From contig JBCBYB010000016.1 in the NCBI GenBank assembly GCA_039816045.1, forward strand, positions 28,152 through 92,151: 64,000 nucleotides of DNA, given 5' to 3'. Below the pieces are notes generated by a model. That model had not been told where the DNA came from and made no database searches. It worked only from the letters and a program-made list of their open reading frames with translations. Positions 7,990 to 17,198 of the stretch are shown here, piece after piece. Made by a program: the position numbers and the translations under genes. Position 1 is the first letter of the stretch; every line of letters starts with the position of its first letter. Source of the DNA: Thermohalobaculum sp039816045 (GTDB taxonomy: Bacteria > Pseudomonadota > Alphaproteobacteria > Rhodobacterales > Rhodobacteraceae).

Positions 7990-8826
7990 ATGCTGCGCTG
8001 CATTCTCAACCTTATGCTGGGAGCGCTTCTCTGCGCCTGTACCAGCTCGATCTCCGATGCCGATTTTGCGCGTTGGGACGCGAATCTACGCGCTGCCGGC
8101 AAGCTGCGTGCGGAGCGGGCGCCGATTGACGCGCCCTACACGTCTCGTGATCTCGCAGAGAACTTTGCCAAGATCGGGTTCGGGTCGGAGTTCGAGATCG
8201 TAGACGGCCGATACTCGGCCATTGGGGCGGATAAATCGGCGCCGCTGACCCGTTGGGGTGGACCCATCCGTTACGGTCTGTTCGGGGATTACGATCCGCA
8301 GGATAAGGCATCGGTTGCTGGCTTCGGGCTCCGGCTCACTCAAGCAACGGGGCTCGAGATCCGTCGTGCCGAGCAAGATCCCAATATGCTGATCTTCTTC
8401 CTCGATGAGGTCGGGCGGGACCAGGTTGGCGCGCTTTTCGAACGCGAACCGGAGTACCGCCCGCTTGCGGATCTCTTCGGCGCCTGGTCAGCCGATCCAA
8501 AGTGGCCGTGCTCGGCAGAGTTCTACTATCACGCCCCGGATCGGCCGGACGCCTACGAGATCTATTTTGCGGTGGTCTACATCCGGACGGAGGTCACCGG
8601 GCTGTCCCGGCGCTCCTGCATCGAGGAGGAGATTGCGCAGACCTTAGGTCTGGCGCGTGACGATCCGTCTCTGCGGCCGTCGATCTTCAACGACGACGAA
8701 GAGTTTGCGTTGATGACCGATCACGATGCGGCCTTGCTATCGCTGCTGTATGACGAGCGTTTGCGGCCCGGGATGACAGCTGCAACGGCGATGCCGATCG
8801 TACGACAGATCCTGCAGACGGAGTGA
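7990..8826 (+). CDS. DUF2927-domain lipoprotein
   Basis: A 278-residue predicted lipoprotein. The N-terminus is hydrophobic and ends in a lipobox-like LCAC, with Cys17 as the probable lipidation site. The rest matches the DUF2927 pattern I know from Rhodobacterales: RRSCIEEEIAQTLGLARD, then an NDDEEFALMTDHD segment and LYDERLRPGMT. The IEEEIAQ segment recalls a zincin-like helix without a proper HExxH, so peptidase activity is not supported. It is convergent with hslO, four bases apart. Function is unknown. Confidence 0.82.
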   Translation: MLRCILNLMLGALLCACTSSISDADFARWDANLRAAGKLRAERAPIDAPYTSRDLAENFAKIGFGSEFEIVDGRYSAIGADKSAPLTRWGGPIRYGLFGDYDPQDKASVAGFGLRLTQATGLEIRRAEQDPNMLIFFLDEVGRDQVGALFEREPEYRPLADLFGAWSADPKWPCSAEFYYHAPDRPDAYEIYFAVVYIRTEVTGLSRRSCIEEEIAQTLGLARDDPSLRPSIFNDDEEFALMTDHDAALLSLLYDERLRPGMTAATAMPIVRQILQTE

Positions 8827-8829
8827 ACT

Positions 8830-9858
8830 CTACGCTTCGCGTTTTGGCTTAGAGGTGGCGTCGAACCCGAGGGTCGCCGGATCGAAGCTGTAATGCGCCG
8901 AACAGAACTGGCAGTCCGCCGTGACGCGCCCTTCCACGGTTGTCATGCGCGCGATGTCCTTTTGCGAGTATTGCGCGAGGGCGGCCTCAACCCGCTCCGC
9001 CGAGCAGGTGCATCCAAAGCGGATCGGCTGCTTTGGGTAGACGCGAGGCCGCTCTTCATGGAACAGCCGCAAAAGGAGCTGCTCGGGACCGATATGAGGG
9101 CCGATCATCTCATGGGCCTCAGCCGTTGAGGCGAGCATGTTGACCCGGGCCCAGTCCTCCGCTCGTTCCGCCGGCGCCATGGCCGCCACATCGTCCGCGT
9201 TCATGAGACCATCCTCGCTGGAGGGGGCGTCCGGCGCTTGACCGCCATCCTCTGGCATCAACTGGAGCATCAGCCCGGCGGCTCGCCACTTGGCCTCCCC
9301 TCCTGGCTCCTGAGCCTGAGCGGCGATCACCTGGAACCGCGTCGCCAGCTGCTCGGACTGGGCGAAGTAGATCTCGGCACACTGGACCAGGGACTGGCCC
9401 GACAGCGGAGTGATCCCTTGATAGGGGCGCATGTCCGGCCCCTGATCGATGGTGACGCCCATCACCCCTTTGCCCAGCAAATCGAATGGCGCCCCCCGAT
9501 GAGAGACGACATCGCCGCGGTCAAAGCTTGCATAGGCGCGGAGCCGCCCGGCCTCGCCTTCCGTATCCGGCGCAAAATAGTCGGTCGCGATCAAGCGCAC
9601 CGGCCCCTCTCCGCGGATCTGGATCGAGAACCGCCAGCGCAGTTTGATCGTCTGCCCAATCAACGCGGTGATCAGCGCAGCCTCAGCGACAAGCGCGGAC
9701 ACCGGATCCGGGTAGCGGTGCTGGGTCAGGATGGTCTCGAGTGTTGCATCGAGCCTGACCAAGCGCCCGCGAATTTCCGACCGCTCCAGTCGAAAGGGCA
9801 ACAGCAGATCATCGCCTGGATGCCCACTGGGGGCAGGTTCGGAGGGTGCGTCGGTCAT
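8830..9858 (-). CDS. hslO: Redox-regulated chaperone Hsp33
   Basis: Cytosolic holdase activated by oxidative unfolding of its C-terminal zinc centre. The 342-residue protein has the N-terminal Hsp33 core and, near the end, Cys283-x-Cys285 (GCTCS) and Cys316-x-x-Cys319 (CQFC), the four zinc ligands. This is longer than the roughly 290 residues of the E. coli protein, in part through an N-terminal extension and an acidic linker. I used the ATG at 9858; an in-frame ATG at 9927 would add an unlikely tail. It is divergent from the NUDIX gene. Confidence 0.93.
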   Translation of the reverse strand: MTDAPSEPAPSGHPGDDLLLPFRLERSEIRGRLVRLDATLETILTQHRYPDPVSALVAEAALITALIGQTIKLRWRFSIQIRGEGPVRLIATDYFAPDTEGEAGRLRAYASFDRGDVVSHRGAPFDLLGKGVMGVTIDQGPDMRPYQGITPLSGQSLVQCAEIYFAQSEQLATRFQVIAAQAQEPGGEAKWRAAGLMLQLMPEDGGQAPDAPSSEDGLMNADDVAAMAPAERAEDWARVNMLASTAEAHEMIGPHIGPEQLLLRLFHEERPRVYPKQPIRFGCTCSAERVEAALAQYSQKDIARMTTVEGRVTADCQFCSAHYSFDPATLGFDATSKPKREA

Positions 9859-9941
9859 GGGGCCTCGTTTCGGTTGCGCGCCCGTGTACGCGATTCCCAA
9901 CGGCTCTGGCAAACCGGATCGTCCCATGTCACAACCCCGCT

Positions 9942-10397
9942 ATGCGACGGATTGGAGAGAGCGTTCGGCCGGGTATCCGGTATCGAGACCGGGCAGGCGC
10001 CTATGGCTTGGTTGTGCGTGGCCGGGCCCTCCTTTGTGTGTGGCAAGGAGCCGAATTGCAGCTGCCGGGCGGCGGTATTGATCCGGGCGAGAGCCCGCTT
10101 CAGGCACTGCACCGGGAGGTCTTGGAGGAGACGGGCTGGCGCATCGGCGGACCGGATGGCGGTGCCCCGCGTAAGGTCGACAGCTTCCAACGGTATGTCT
10201 GGCTGTGGGACTACGAGTATTGGGCGCGAAAGGTGCAATCAATCTACCTGGCGCGCGCGGTGTCCCAGCTGCACCCCCCGCTCGAAGCCGATCATCTCCC
10301 GGTCTGGCTGCCGACGGTCGAGGCGGCCGATCTCTTGCATATCGCAGGCGACCGAGACGCAGTCCACCGCGCGCGCTCGACGGGGTTGATCCCCTAG
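9942..10397 (+). CDS. NUDIX hydrolase
   Basis: A 151-residue single-domain NUDIX protein. The Nudix box is complete at about residues 44-66: GGIDPGE ... REVLEETGW, with the REVLEE core that binds the divalent metal. Such enzymes hydrolyse nucleoside diphosphate-X compounds. The ATG at 9942 is preferred over an in-frame start at 9846 that overlaps hslO. It is convergent with, and overlaps by four bases, the glycosyltransferase gene at 10394. The substrate is not evident. Confidence 0.87.
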   Translation: MRRIGESVRPGIRYRDRAGAYGLVVRGRALLCVWQGAELQLPGGGIDPGESPLQALHREVLEETGWRIGGPDGGAPRKVDSFQRYVWLWDYEYWARKVQSIYLARAVSQLHPPLEADHLPVWLPTVEAADLLHIAGDRDAVHRARSTGLIP

Positions 10398-11689
10398 TCT
10401 TCAAGGAGATCTGCCAGGCGCTCCGCGGCCAATCGCGGGCGGGGTGTCCGTGCCAGCAGAGCGCGGGCTGCTCCGGCCATCATCGCGTCTCTCGCATCCC
10501 TGCCATAGCGGGCCGTTCCCTCGAGCAGTCCGGAAACGTAACGTTCCGGTGTGTGACGCTCCATAAGGCGCGCCCGCCCGGCCGCTCCGATCGCCGCACA
10601 GATGGTTCGGTCCGCGTCGAGGCGGCGCAGAAGATGCGCGAGGGCATCAACCTCGCCCGTCGCCGGGATCTTCAGGACACAATCGTCAGGCAGCCCGGCA
10701 TACCATCCGATTTCCGATACCACCGAGACGGCCGACGCGTTCCAAATCCGGAGCTGGCTGCCCGACGCCTCGCCCATCGTGGGGTTGCGGAGGTTGAAGA
10801 CCAGGTGTGCCGACGCCAGCGCCTGGTTCAGATCGCCCTCGGGCGCATAGCCCCGAAGCTCGACCCGATCTGACAGCCCGAGTTGTGAGATCTTCTGTCG
10901 GACATGGCGCTCGTCCCAAAGGGTGCCGAAGACCTCGAACGCGTAGGAGATATGGGCCTTCACCTGAGCCAGCGCTTCGAGCACCTGATCGAGCCGGCGA
11001 TTTGGGGCGAGATAACCGAACTGTACCAGCCGCAATGGGCCATCGGATGCGCGCTCTGCGGCTGTCTCTTGCGATGGCGCAAAGGGCAGATCGAGCGCCC
11101 AGGCCGGCAAAACGGCCCGTTCCCGAACGCGATCCCAGCCTGCTTCGGTATACGTCAGCGCGGCCACTGCTTTGGAGAGGGCGATCTCGAACAGCGGCAT
11201 CCGCGCAGCCGCCTCGCTCGGAGCCAGGCGCTGCCCGAGAACGCGGCTGGCGACATCCCGACCGGCTCCGCCATACCAACGGGCCATCTCGGCGCGGTAG
11301 ACGCTGCGCTCGAAATGGCCGTTGGCCATCATGCCCGCCAGCAAGTCCTGTATCGCCAGGTCGTGCAGGACGACGACACCCGGCACGCGCCGCGCAAGGT
11401 TCAGGGGGCCCGCGTGATAGAGCCAGGAGTTTCCGATCTGGAAGAAGATGCACTCTGGACCATTGGCTGGCGGCAGTCCGTCCAACGGCATTGGAAAATG
11501 TGCCCCAGCGTCATAGCGCCGGACGATTGCATGGGCTTCGAGCTCGGTGTCCCAGGTCTCGGCGTCGGTCCACAAAACGACGTCCGCACGCTCGGCGAGC
11601 GAGGGAAGGATCCGTGCCGTCATGGCCGCGATATCGGTCTGAGCCGGGGGCAGGGGGCTCACCCAATGGATGCGTGGGCGCGTCTGCAT
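10394..11689 (-). CDS. GT-B-fold glycosyltransferase
   Basis: A 431-residue predicted glycosyltransferase. The N-terminal part contains an acceptor-side Rossmann half (VVLHDLAIQDLL near residue 107). The C-terminal half has LVQFGYLAPNRRLDQVLEAL, FGTLWDERHV and HLVFNLRNPTMGEASGSQLR, which resembles the donor-binding end of GT4 enzymes with E in GEASG. It overlaps the start of the adjacent fusion gene by one base (11689), so it is probably the last gene of a minus-strand operon with two methyltransferase genes. It probably adds a sugar to a surface polysaccharide. Substrates are unknown. Confidence 0.8.
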   Translation of the reverse strand: MQTRPRIHWVSPLPPAQTDIAAMTARILPSLAERADVVLWTDAETWDTELEAHAIVRRYDAGAHFPMPLDGLPPANGPECIFFQIGNSWLYHAGPLNLARRVPGVVVLHDLAIQDLLAGMMANGHFERSVYRAEMARWYGGAGRDVASRVLGQRLAPSEAAARMPLFEIALSKAVAALTYTEAGWDRVRERAVLPAWALDLPFAPSQETAAERASDGPLRLVQFGYLAPNRRLDQVLEALAQVKAHISYAFEVFGTLWDERHVRQKISQLGLSDRVELRGYAPEGDLNQALASAHLVFNLRNPTMGEASGSQLRIWNASAVSVVSEIGWYAGLPDDCVLKIPATGEVDALAHLLRRLDADRTICAAIGAAGRARLMERHTPERYVSGLLEGTARYGRDARDAMMAGAARALLARTPRPRLAAERLADLLED

Positions 11690-14010
11690 CAGCCCCGTAC
11701 CAACGCGAGGAACCCGGCCTCAGAACAGCGGAGCGTGACGGTATTAGCGCGGCCAGTGCCGGTGAGGCGGCCAGCGCCGCCCTCGAACAACCCAATGGTG
11801 AGTAGACCGTCTCCCGGTGGCACGGAGAGGTCTATGCGTGACGTTTCGCCGGCTGCGATGGCGCCAAGCAAGGCGTGCTGTGCGCCCTGGTGGACGAGCC
11901 GGCCGCCGGCATCCTGCCAGTCGAGGCATAAGGAGACCGGGAAGCTGCCTTCAGCAACCCAGTCGGAGCGGGAGGTGTTTTGGATGCCGAGCGTGACCCT
12001 GTCACCGTCGCGTCCGAGCACCGAAATGCGTCCGGCATGCTGTTCAGGCCGTCCGTGGAAGAAGCCCGGTGGTGGCGCGCCAGGGGACCCGGTCTTCCGC
12101 CCCAGCCAGAAGGTTGTCTCGCCGCGAAGCGCCAAGTCATCGCCCCGCTCCGCTAGCAAGCTCTTCACGGTGGGGTCGATGCGATCATCGTAGACATCGG
12201 CGGTGAGCAACTGCACCGTCTCGAAGCCAGCCGCTTCGGCAAGCGCTTTGACCTCACCCGGGGCGTATTCGCGGTTGTGTCGCCCATAGGCCCCACCGAC
12301 CGGCACGAAGGGTCCGAAGGAATAGGGTGCGGCCCCGGAAAGCACCTTCGCAACACTGCGATGGCTTGTCATGTTCGGCGTGGTGATCAGGAGGTGGCCG
12401 CCTGGCGAAAGCACGCGGTTTGCCTCCGCCAGGAACCAGAGCGGATCGACGGCAAGGTGCTCTAGGATCTCCATGCCCAGGACGAGGTCCGCGCACGCAG
12501 CCTCGAACGGCAGGGGATCGCGTTCGACATTGCAAGGGGAGAGCTCAACGGAAAAGTCCCGCCCCGGAGCCCTGCGCGCGTGCACGGTCTGGGAAAAGCG
12601 ACGCGGGTCGGACCAGACGCCTTGGATCTGCACGTCGGGAAACCGAGCGGCCAGAAGCCCTTGAAACAGGAAGGGTGGCACGATCCCGATATCGAGCACG
12701 CGGGTTGGCGAGACCGGCTCCAGAAGCGCCAACGTCGCTTGGTAGCGCCGCCAGTGGGTCTCAAAATACGGCCGGTGGAGTGGTTCCTGGCTTTCCCATT
12801 CTCCAGGCCAAGTCCCAAAGTCATAAGCAGAGAGGAGGCCGTCAAGGTCAGCAAAGGGCAGGTTGGCAGGCTGTGGAGGAACAATCGCCTGAGCCAAATC
12901 ACTGAAGGACCGGGTCTGCGGCGCAGGCGATGCGTCCGCCAAAGGTTTGACCTCGTTTGAGAGTGGCTCGGCGGTCAGAACTTCGACAACGCGATCCCAG
13001 CCGATCTGTTTGCCGTGATAGGTCGCAAGGCCTGCTGCCCCCATGCGCTCGGCCTCCGCATGGTCATCCATGAGACGCAGAAACGCCGCCCCGAGTGCCT
13101 CCGGCGTCGGTGGCACCACAAGCCCCTCGGTGCCGTCACCGATGAACTCCAGCGGTCCGCCACTGTCCTCTGCCGTGACCACGGGCTTGCCGGACAGCAT
13201 CGCCTCGAGCGTGATGTAGCCGTAGTCCTCATCGATGGGGACGAAGACCACACCGCGGCACTCGGAATAGTGGCGCAACATTTCCTCATCCGAGATCGGC
13301 CCAAGGATCTCGCAGCGGTTGTCGACGCCCAGATCCCGCGCGCGCGCTCTCAGCTCGTCGTCGTAGCCGGGGGCATCGGGAGGCCCAGCCAGCTTAAGAC
13401 GCACGCCGGGCGCATGGGCCAAGGCCTCGATCATCAGCTGCTGACGCTTGTTCGGCCCAAGCCGCGACGGCGCGAACAGGTAGTCTCCGAAGGGCCCGGG
13501 CTGCAGCCTCTCCGCATTTGGCGGGGGATGATAGAGCGGTTCCGATCCCAGCCCGAGAAACCGGTGTAGCCGGTCCGAGACGTTGCGGCTGTTGGCATAG
13601 ACGCGTGTGTTCGCAGCTCCGATGGCTGCGCGATCCTCAGCCCGGATCATCTCACGCACCGCGGCGCCGTCGGGATCGTGTTGCAGCTCCGAGATGCCGG
13701 ATTCCCAAAGGTCGTAGGCTTGGCGGTGCTGATGGAGGATCCAAAAGACCTTGTTCGGATGGCGCGCCAGATAGGCTGGGAATTTGAGCCCGACCATCAG
13801 GTCGACCGGATAGCCGAGATCGGTGAGGTCGATCAGCTTTGCTGCCAGCACGTGATCGACGAGGGCTTTTGCCGGATACCACTTGTATGGGATCGAGATC
13901 TCGGTCGCCTCGTGGCCACGCGCCCGCAACGCGGCGACGAGGTTGGCCGAGTGGCGCTCGGCCCCTCCGATGATGAACGGGGCCTGGGTGGTGACGACAC
14001 CGACACGCAT
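11689..14010 (-). CDS. Three-part fusion: GT4 glycosyltransferase - methyltransferase - beta-sandwich domain
   Basis: A 773-residue multidomain protein. Residues about 1-350 are a GT4 transferase: IIGGAERHSANLV at the start, APSRLGPNKRQQLMIEAL, and the donor-site EDYGYITLEAM. About 400-640 is a class I methyltransferase-like domain with VLDIGIVPPFLFQGL as motif I, MEILEHL and a GGHLLITTPNM strand. The glycine-rich loop is unusual: DIGIVPP instead of GxGxG. About 650-773 looks like an Ig-like beta-sandwich (TLGIQNTSRSDW ... VPPGDGLLTIGLFEGG), reminiscent of carbohydrate-binding or export-recognition domains. It sits between a GT gene and a coiled-coil methyltransferase, fitting synthesis and end-modification of a surface glycan. 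The domain calls are by eye; the last one is the least certain. Confidence 0.8.
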   Translation of the reverse strand: MRVGVVTTQAPFIIGGAERHSANLVAALRARGHEATEISIPYKWYPAKALVDHVLAAKLIDLTDLGYPVDLMVGLKFPAYLARHPNKVFWILHQHRQAYDLWESGISELQHDPDGAAVREMIRAEDRAAIGAANTRVYANSRNVSDRLHRFLGLGSEPLYHPPPNAERLQPGPFGDYLFAPSRLGPNKRQQLMIEALAHAPGVRLKLAGPPDAPGYDDELRARARDLGVDNRCEILGPISDEEMLRHYSECRGVVFVPIDEDYGYITLEAMLSGKPVVTAEDSGGPLEFIGDGTEGLVVPPTPEALGAAFLRLMDDHAEAERMGAAGLATYHGKQIGWDRVVEVLTAEPLSNEVKPLADASPAPQTRSFSDLAQAIVPPQPANLPFADLDGLLSAYDFGTWPGEWESQEPLHRPYFETHWRRYQATLALLEPVSPTRVLDIGIVPPFLFQGLLAARFPDVQIQGVWSDPRRFSQTVHARRAPGRDFSVELSPCNVERDPLPFEAACADLVLGMEILEHLAVDPLWFLAEANRVLSPGGHLLITTPNMTSHRSVAKVLSGAAPYSFGPFVPVGGAYGRHNREYAPGEVKALAEAAGFETVQLLTADVYDDRIDPTVKSLLAERGDDLALRGETTFWLGRKTGSPGAPPPGFFHGRPEQHAGRISVLGRDGDRVTLGIQNTSRSDWVAEGSFPVSLCLDWQDAGGRLVHQGAQHALLGAIAAGETSRIDLSVPPGDGLLTIGLFEGGAGRLTGTGRANTVTLRCSEAGFLALVRG

Positions 14011-14013
14011 GGG

Positions 14014-15387
14014 TCAGCCGATCTGCGGGCGGGTGGCCAGGACGGCGAGGTCTTGGGGACCGAACAACAGTTCCGCAATATGGGGGTCCGCGCGTCCGGC
14101 ATGGATGAACCCGTCGCGCGATCCAGACGGGTGGAGCGGGCGGGCTTCGACCGGGTGATACCCGATCGTGTCGAAGAGCGTGGTGATCAGCTCGGCTGGC
14201 AGCGGCTTCTTGTGGGTTGGATCGATATGGAACGTGGTCGCCCCGACAATGAGGTTGCGCACGTTGGGCGTCTCGACGATCAGCACACCGCCCGGGGCAA
14301 GGGTCCGCAGCGCCTCACGTGCCATCCACGCGAAGGTCTCGAACGGCAGGTGCTCGATGAGATGATGCGCCGTGACCGCGGAGAAAGCACCGTCCGGGGA
14401 GTCGGCGAGGGCCGCCATGGCGTCGCCCTGCTCGACCGCGAGCCCTGCTTGCTTCGCTTCGTCGATTTGCACCGTATTGAGGTCGACACCACGGGCTGCG
14501 ATGCCCTTCCGGGTCAACAGGCTGATCCACTCGCCACGGCCACAGCCGAGATCCAGGACAGGTCGCCCCCCAGTCTCTTCGGCCGCTCTCTGGATATCAG
14601 CAAGATACGCGTCGGCGAGACGGTTCTCGATCTCCTCGCGGGAGCCGCGGTAGCGGTCTTCGAGCCGGCCATAGAAGCTCTCTAGGAGTGCATCGAGGCC
14701 TTCTCGTGCGGGGGGCGATCCCGGTGGCACATCACTGTTGGCCTCGCCCGCTTGAAACCGCCGTAAGTCGAGGCGCCGGCTAACCAGACTGTAGGCACGG
14801 GAGATCTGCGCGGTATCGGCCACAACCGTGTTGAGGACGGTTCGAATGTTTGAGAGCTCTCGGCGAACACTCTCCATATGTTGGGGGATGACATCGTCCT
14901 TGAGCGCCGCAAAGCCCGCCACAGTCTCACTCATCTCGTCCATGCGCACAGAGAGAGCGATTGCCCGTGCCGCGGCATCTTCCAGCATGGGGGCACTTTG
15001 AGACAGACGATCATCGATACGGTCCAGACGCTGGGCCACTGCGTCGCGTTCATGCTCCAGCTGTGTCTGCCGATCGGTCAGGCTATAGAGATCCTCCGAA
15101 ACCGCATCCATTCGAGGTTCGAGAACCGTGGTGGTCTGGCTGGCCGCCTTCGCGAGCCGTGCCGTGCGCCCCAGTTTGAAGAACGCGGAGAAGTACCGCT
15201 CGAGGCGTTTAAGGACGGACACGGGCTTCTCCTGGACGGGTCGTGTATACACGGCGTTGGTCTTGGCAGGGCCAGTGTTGCCGCCGGCCAAGGACATGGT
15301 CTCAATGCGCCGAAGACGCTCTGCCATCGATGGACGCGCCACTTGCAGGGACGAAGAAGAGGGATCGGGCGGCGTTTCGTCGGGCAT
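14014..15387 (-). CDS. Coiled-coil SAM methyltransferase resembling O-antigen chain terminators
   Basis: A 457-residue protein. Residues about 60-210 are rich in heptads (TQLEHERDAVAQRLDRIDDR and following), predicted coiled coil. The C-terminal methyltransferase has VLDLGCGRGEW, HHLIEHLPFETF, GGVLIVETPN and FHIDPTHKKPLP, motifs I associate with the WbdD-type enzymes that cap O-polysaccharide chains and set their length. In WbdD the coiled coil follows the enzyme and acts as a ruler; here it precedes it and there is no kinase domain. It lies three bases upstream of the GT-methyltransferase fusion and 26 bases downstream of the large acidic protein. A role in methyl-capping is inferred. Confidence 0.83.
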   Translation of the reverse strand: MPDETPPDPSSSSLQVARPSMAERLRRIETMSLAGGNTGPAKTNAVYTRPVQEKPVSVLKRLERYFSAFFKLGRTARLAKAASQTTTVLEPRMDAVSEDLYSLTDRQTQLEHERDAVAQRLDRIDDRLSQSAPMLEDAAARAIALSVRMDEMSETVAGFAALKDDVIPQHMESVRRELSNIRTVLNTVVADTAQISRAYSLVSRRLDLRRFQAGEANSDVPPGSPPAREGLDALLESFYGRLEDRYRGSREEIENRLADAYLADIQRAAEETGGRPVLDLGCGRGEWISLLTRKGIAARGVDLNTVQIDEAKQAGLAVEQGDAMAALADSPDGAFSAVTAHHLIEHLPFETFAWMAREALRTLAPGGVLIVETPNVRNLIVGATTFHIDPTHKKPLPAELITTLFDTIGYHPVEARPLHPSGSRDGFIHAGRADPHIAELLFGPQDLAVLATRPQIG

Positions 15388-15413
15388 ACGCGACGGAGGC
15401 TCCTCAGCGTCGC

Positions 15414-17117
15414 TTAGGCCAAGAACCCATCGAAATCCCAGATCGTCCCGACAAAGGTCACACGGGTTTCGTCTTCAAGCCAAACCGTGGTGGCATGCAG
15501 GTCGCGCGACTGAACATGCTCGGTCACCGACATATCGACGAACATCAGGCTCTCAGGACCAGGTGCGACACCGAACTCACCAACCTGAGAAGAGAACGAT
15601 GCAAGCAGGAGATCCAGTTCACTCTCCGTGACGAACCGGTCCTCGGCCAGGATTGCGGCAACGTCGTTCTCCCGCGGCGGCGTTCCGTCCCGCATTGCGA
15701 TCGCGGGGTCGCGCTGCAGACCACCGTCAAGCTCAAAACCGCGCTCGCTGGGGTTCCGCGACGCAGCGGCTGTGTCGGTGTCGAGCCCTGCTTTTGCGTC
15801 ATACGATGGCGAGTCAACCGTCTCCCCGTTCCGCCGAGCAGCGCCGTCTACGGTCGTGACCGTTGGGTCGTCGTCCAGCACTGCCAGATCGAAACTGTCG
15901 GTGTGATCCGGCGAGAACATGGCGAGCTCGATCTCCCGCAGCGCTCCTGCGGCGAGATCGACGACCTCAATCTCCCAGACCCGCCCGGCGAGTTCAAACG
16001 CCACCTGGCTCGTTTGCTCGAGGCCGGTGATCTCCACGGCCACAGCAAAAATTGCGCCGAGGCCGTCGCCCGCGTCGAAGCCAATCGCGTCTTCAGCTTC
16101 CTGGAAGAGATCAGCTATCTCGACTTCGGCCAACCGATCGATCCGATCGATCGCATCGAACCCCCCTGAGATATAGGCCAACACTGATCCTGCAGGGGCG
16201 CTTGCGTCCAAGATCTCAGCCGTGAAGCTGTTCAGAGCTGCGCCAATCGCTTCGGCGAGATCGTATGTCTCTGCGCCAGCTTCGCCTTCCGTGGTGGCGT
16301 TCGCCTGTTCGGCGGTGTCGCCGAAGGTCCGCTCGCCGCCATCGCCTTCAGCAAGGGCCGCGGGTTCTTCATTGACCGGTGCAACGACTTCCTGCTCGGC
16401 AGCAACCGCGCGGAGGAGAGCCGCGATGGTCGGCTCCTCATCGACGTTGATCAGGCCCGCTTGCTCAGCGTTCGCGAGGTCTTGGGCGATTGCAATCACA
16501 GCCAGAGCCATGCCCGCGGGGATGGCCGCCATGCCAGGGTTCACATAGGCCTGACCGGCTTGCTGCTGAGCTTGGGTGTCGGAGCCGTTCACGAACTCCG
16601 AAACCTGCTGCGCGATCAGCTTGATCCGAAGTGCGAGCGGGGTGGGCGAGAGCGCACTGTCCGGATCGTCCTGATCGACGTCGATCGGGCTCACATCAAA
16701 GAGCGGTTGCTCCGTTGTTGCTTGGGCATAGAGGAGAACGGTGATGAACAAGCTCGCCAGCATGGCGCTGGGGTGCAGCAGCACGCGGTCCCGGCGCTCC
16801 ACCAGCGGCATCGGAAGCGTCACATCCTCAAAGAAACGCTCAGCACAGCGTTGGAAGCTCGCGCCCTCGATCGGCCGGGGCAGCGTTGTGCTGTCGAACA
16901 TGAAGCGGTTGTCGATGCAGGCCACATGGATCACCACGTCGCCGGTCGCGCGCGAACAGAAGACGCACCACGGCTCGCCTTCATCCGACAAACCATGCTC
17001 GACATCGACGGCAAACCCAGCGTCTTCCAGCAGCCGCTCGATCCGAGCGAACTGCGCGCGTTCCTCGTTGCTCCAGCCCTCTCTTGGCCGAAACAAGGTG
17101 ACCAGCGATGCCGTCAT
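15414..17117 (-). CDS. Large acidic membrane-associated protein of unknown function
   Basis: A 567-residue protein I cannot assign to a function. The first 100 residues look like a compact conserved domain (REGWSNEERAQFARIERLL, then DEGEPWCVFC). A hydrophobic stretch follows at about 116-131 (LASLFITVLLYAQ) and a second, weaker one at about 196-212. The remainder is Ala/Glu/Asp-rich and low in basic residues, probably extracytoplasmic or disordered. It lies between the capping-type methyltransferase and an XRE regulator, all on the minus strand. I recall similar N-termini beside XRE genes in other alphaproteobacteria, but cannot confirm this. It may belong to the surface glycan system. Confidence 0.7.
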   Translation of the reverse strand: MTASLVTLFRPREGWSNEERAQFARIERLLEDAGFAVDVEHGLSDEGEPWCVFCSRATGDVVIHVACIDNRFMFDSTTLPRPIEGASFQRCAERFFEDVTLPMPLVERRDRVLLHPSAMLASLFITVLLYAQATTEQPLFDVSPIDVDQDDPDSALSPTPLALRIKLIAQQVSEFVNGSDTQAQQQAGQAYVNPGMAAIPAGMALAVIAIAQDLANAEQAGLINVDEEPTIAALLRAVAAEQEVVAPVNEEPAALAEGDGGERTFGDTAEQANATTEGEAGAETYDLAEAIGAALNSFTAEILDASAPAGSVLAYISGGFDAIDRIDRLAEVEIADLFQEAEDAIGFDAGDGLGAIFAVAVEITGLEQTSQVAFELAGRVWEIEVVDLAAGALREIELAMFSPDHTDSFDLAVLDDDPTVTTVDGAARRNGETVDSPSYDAKAGLDTDTAAASRNPSERGFELDGGLQRDPAIAMRDGTPPRENDVAAILAEDRFVTESELDLLLASFSSQVGEFGVAPGPESLMFVDMSVTEHVQSRDLHATTVWLEDETRVTFVGTIWDFDGFLA

Positions 17118-17198
17118 GCCCGTCGTCCTCTCAACCGTTCTTGCCCTCGATGCGGCCGGTTTGTCCGGCTTCGCAATTTTACCGATGCACGCGCACCG

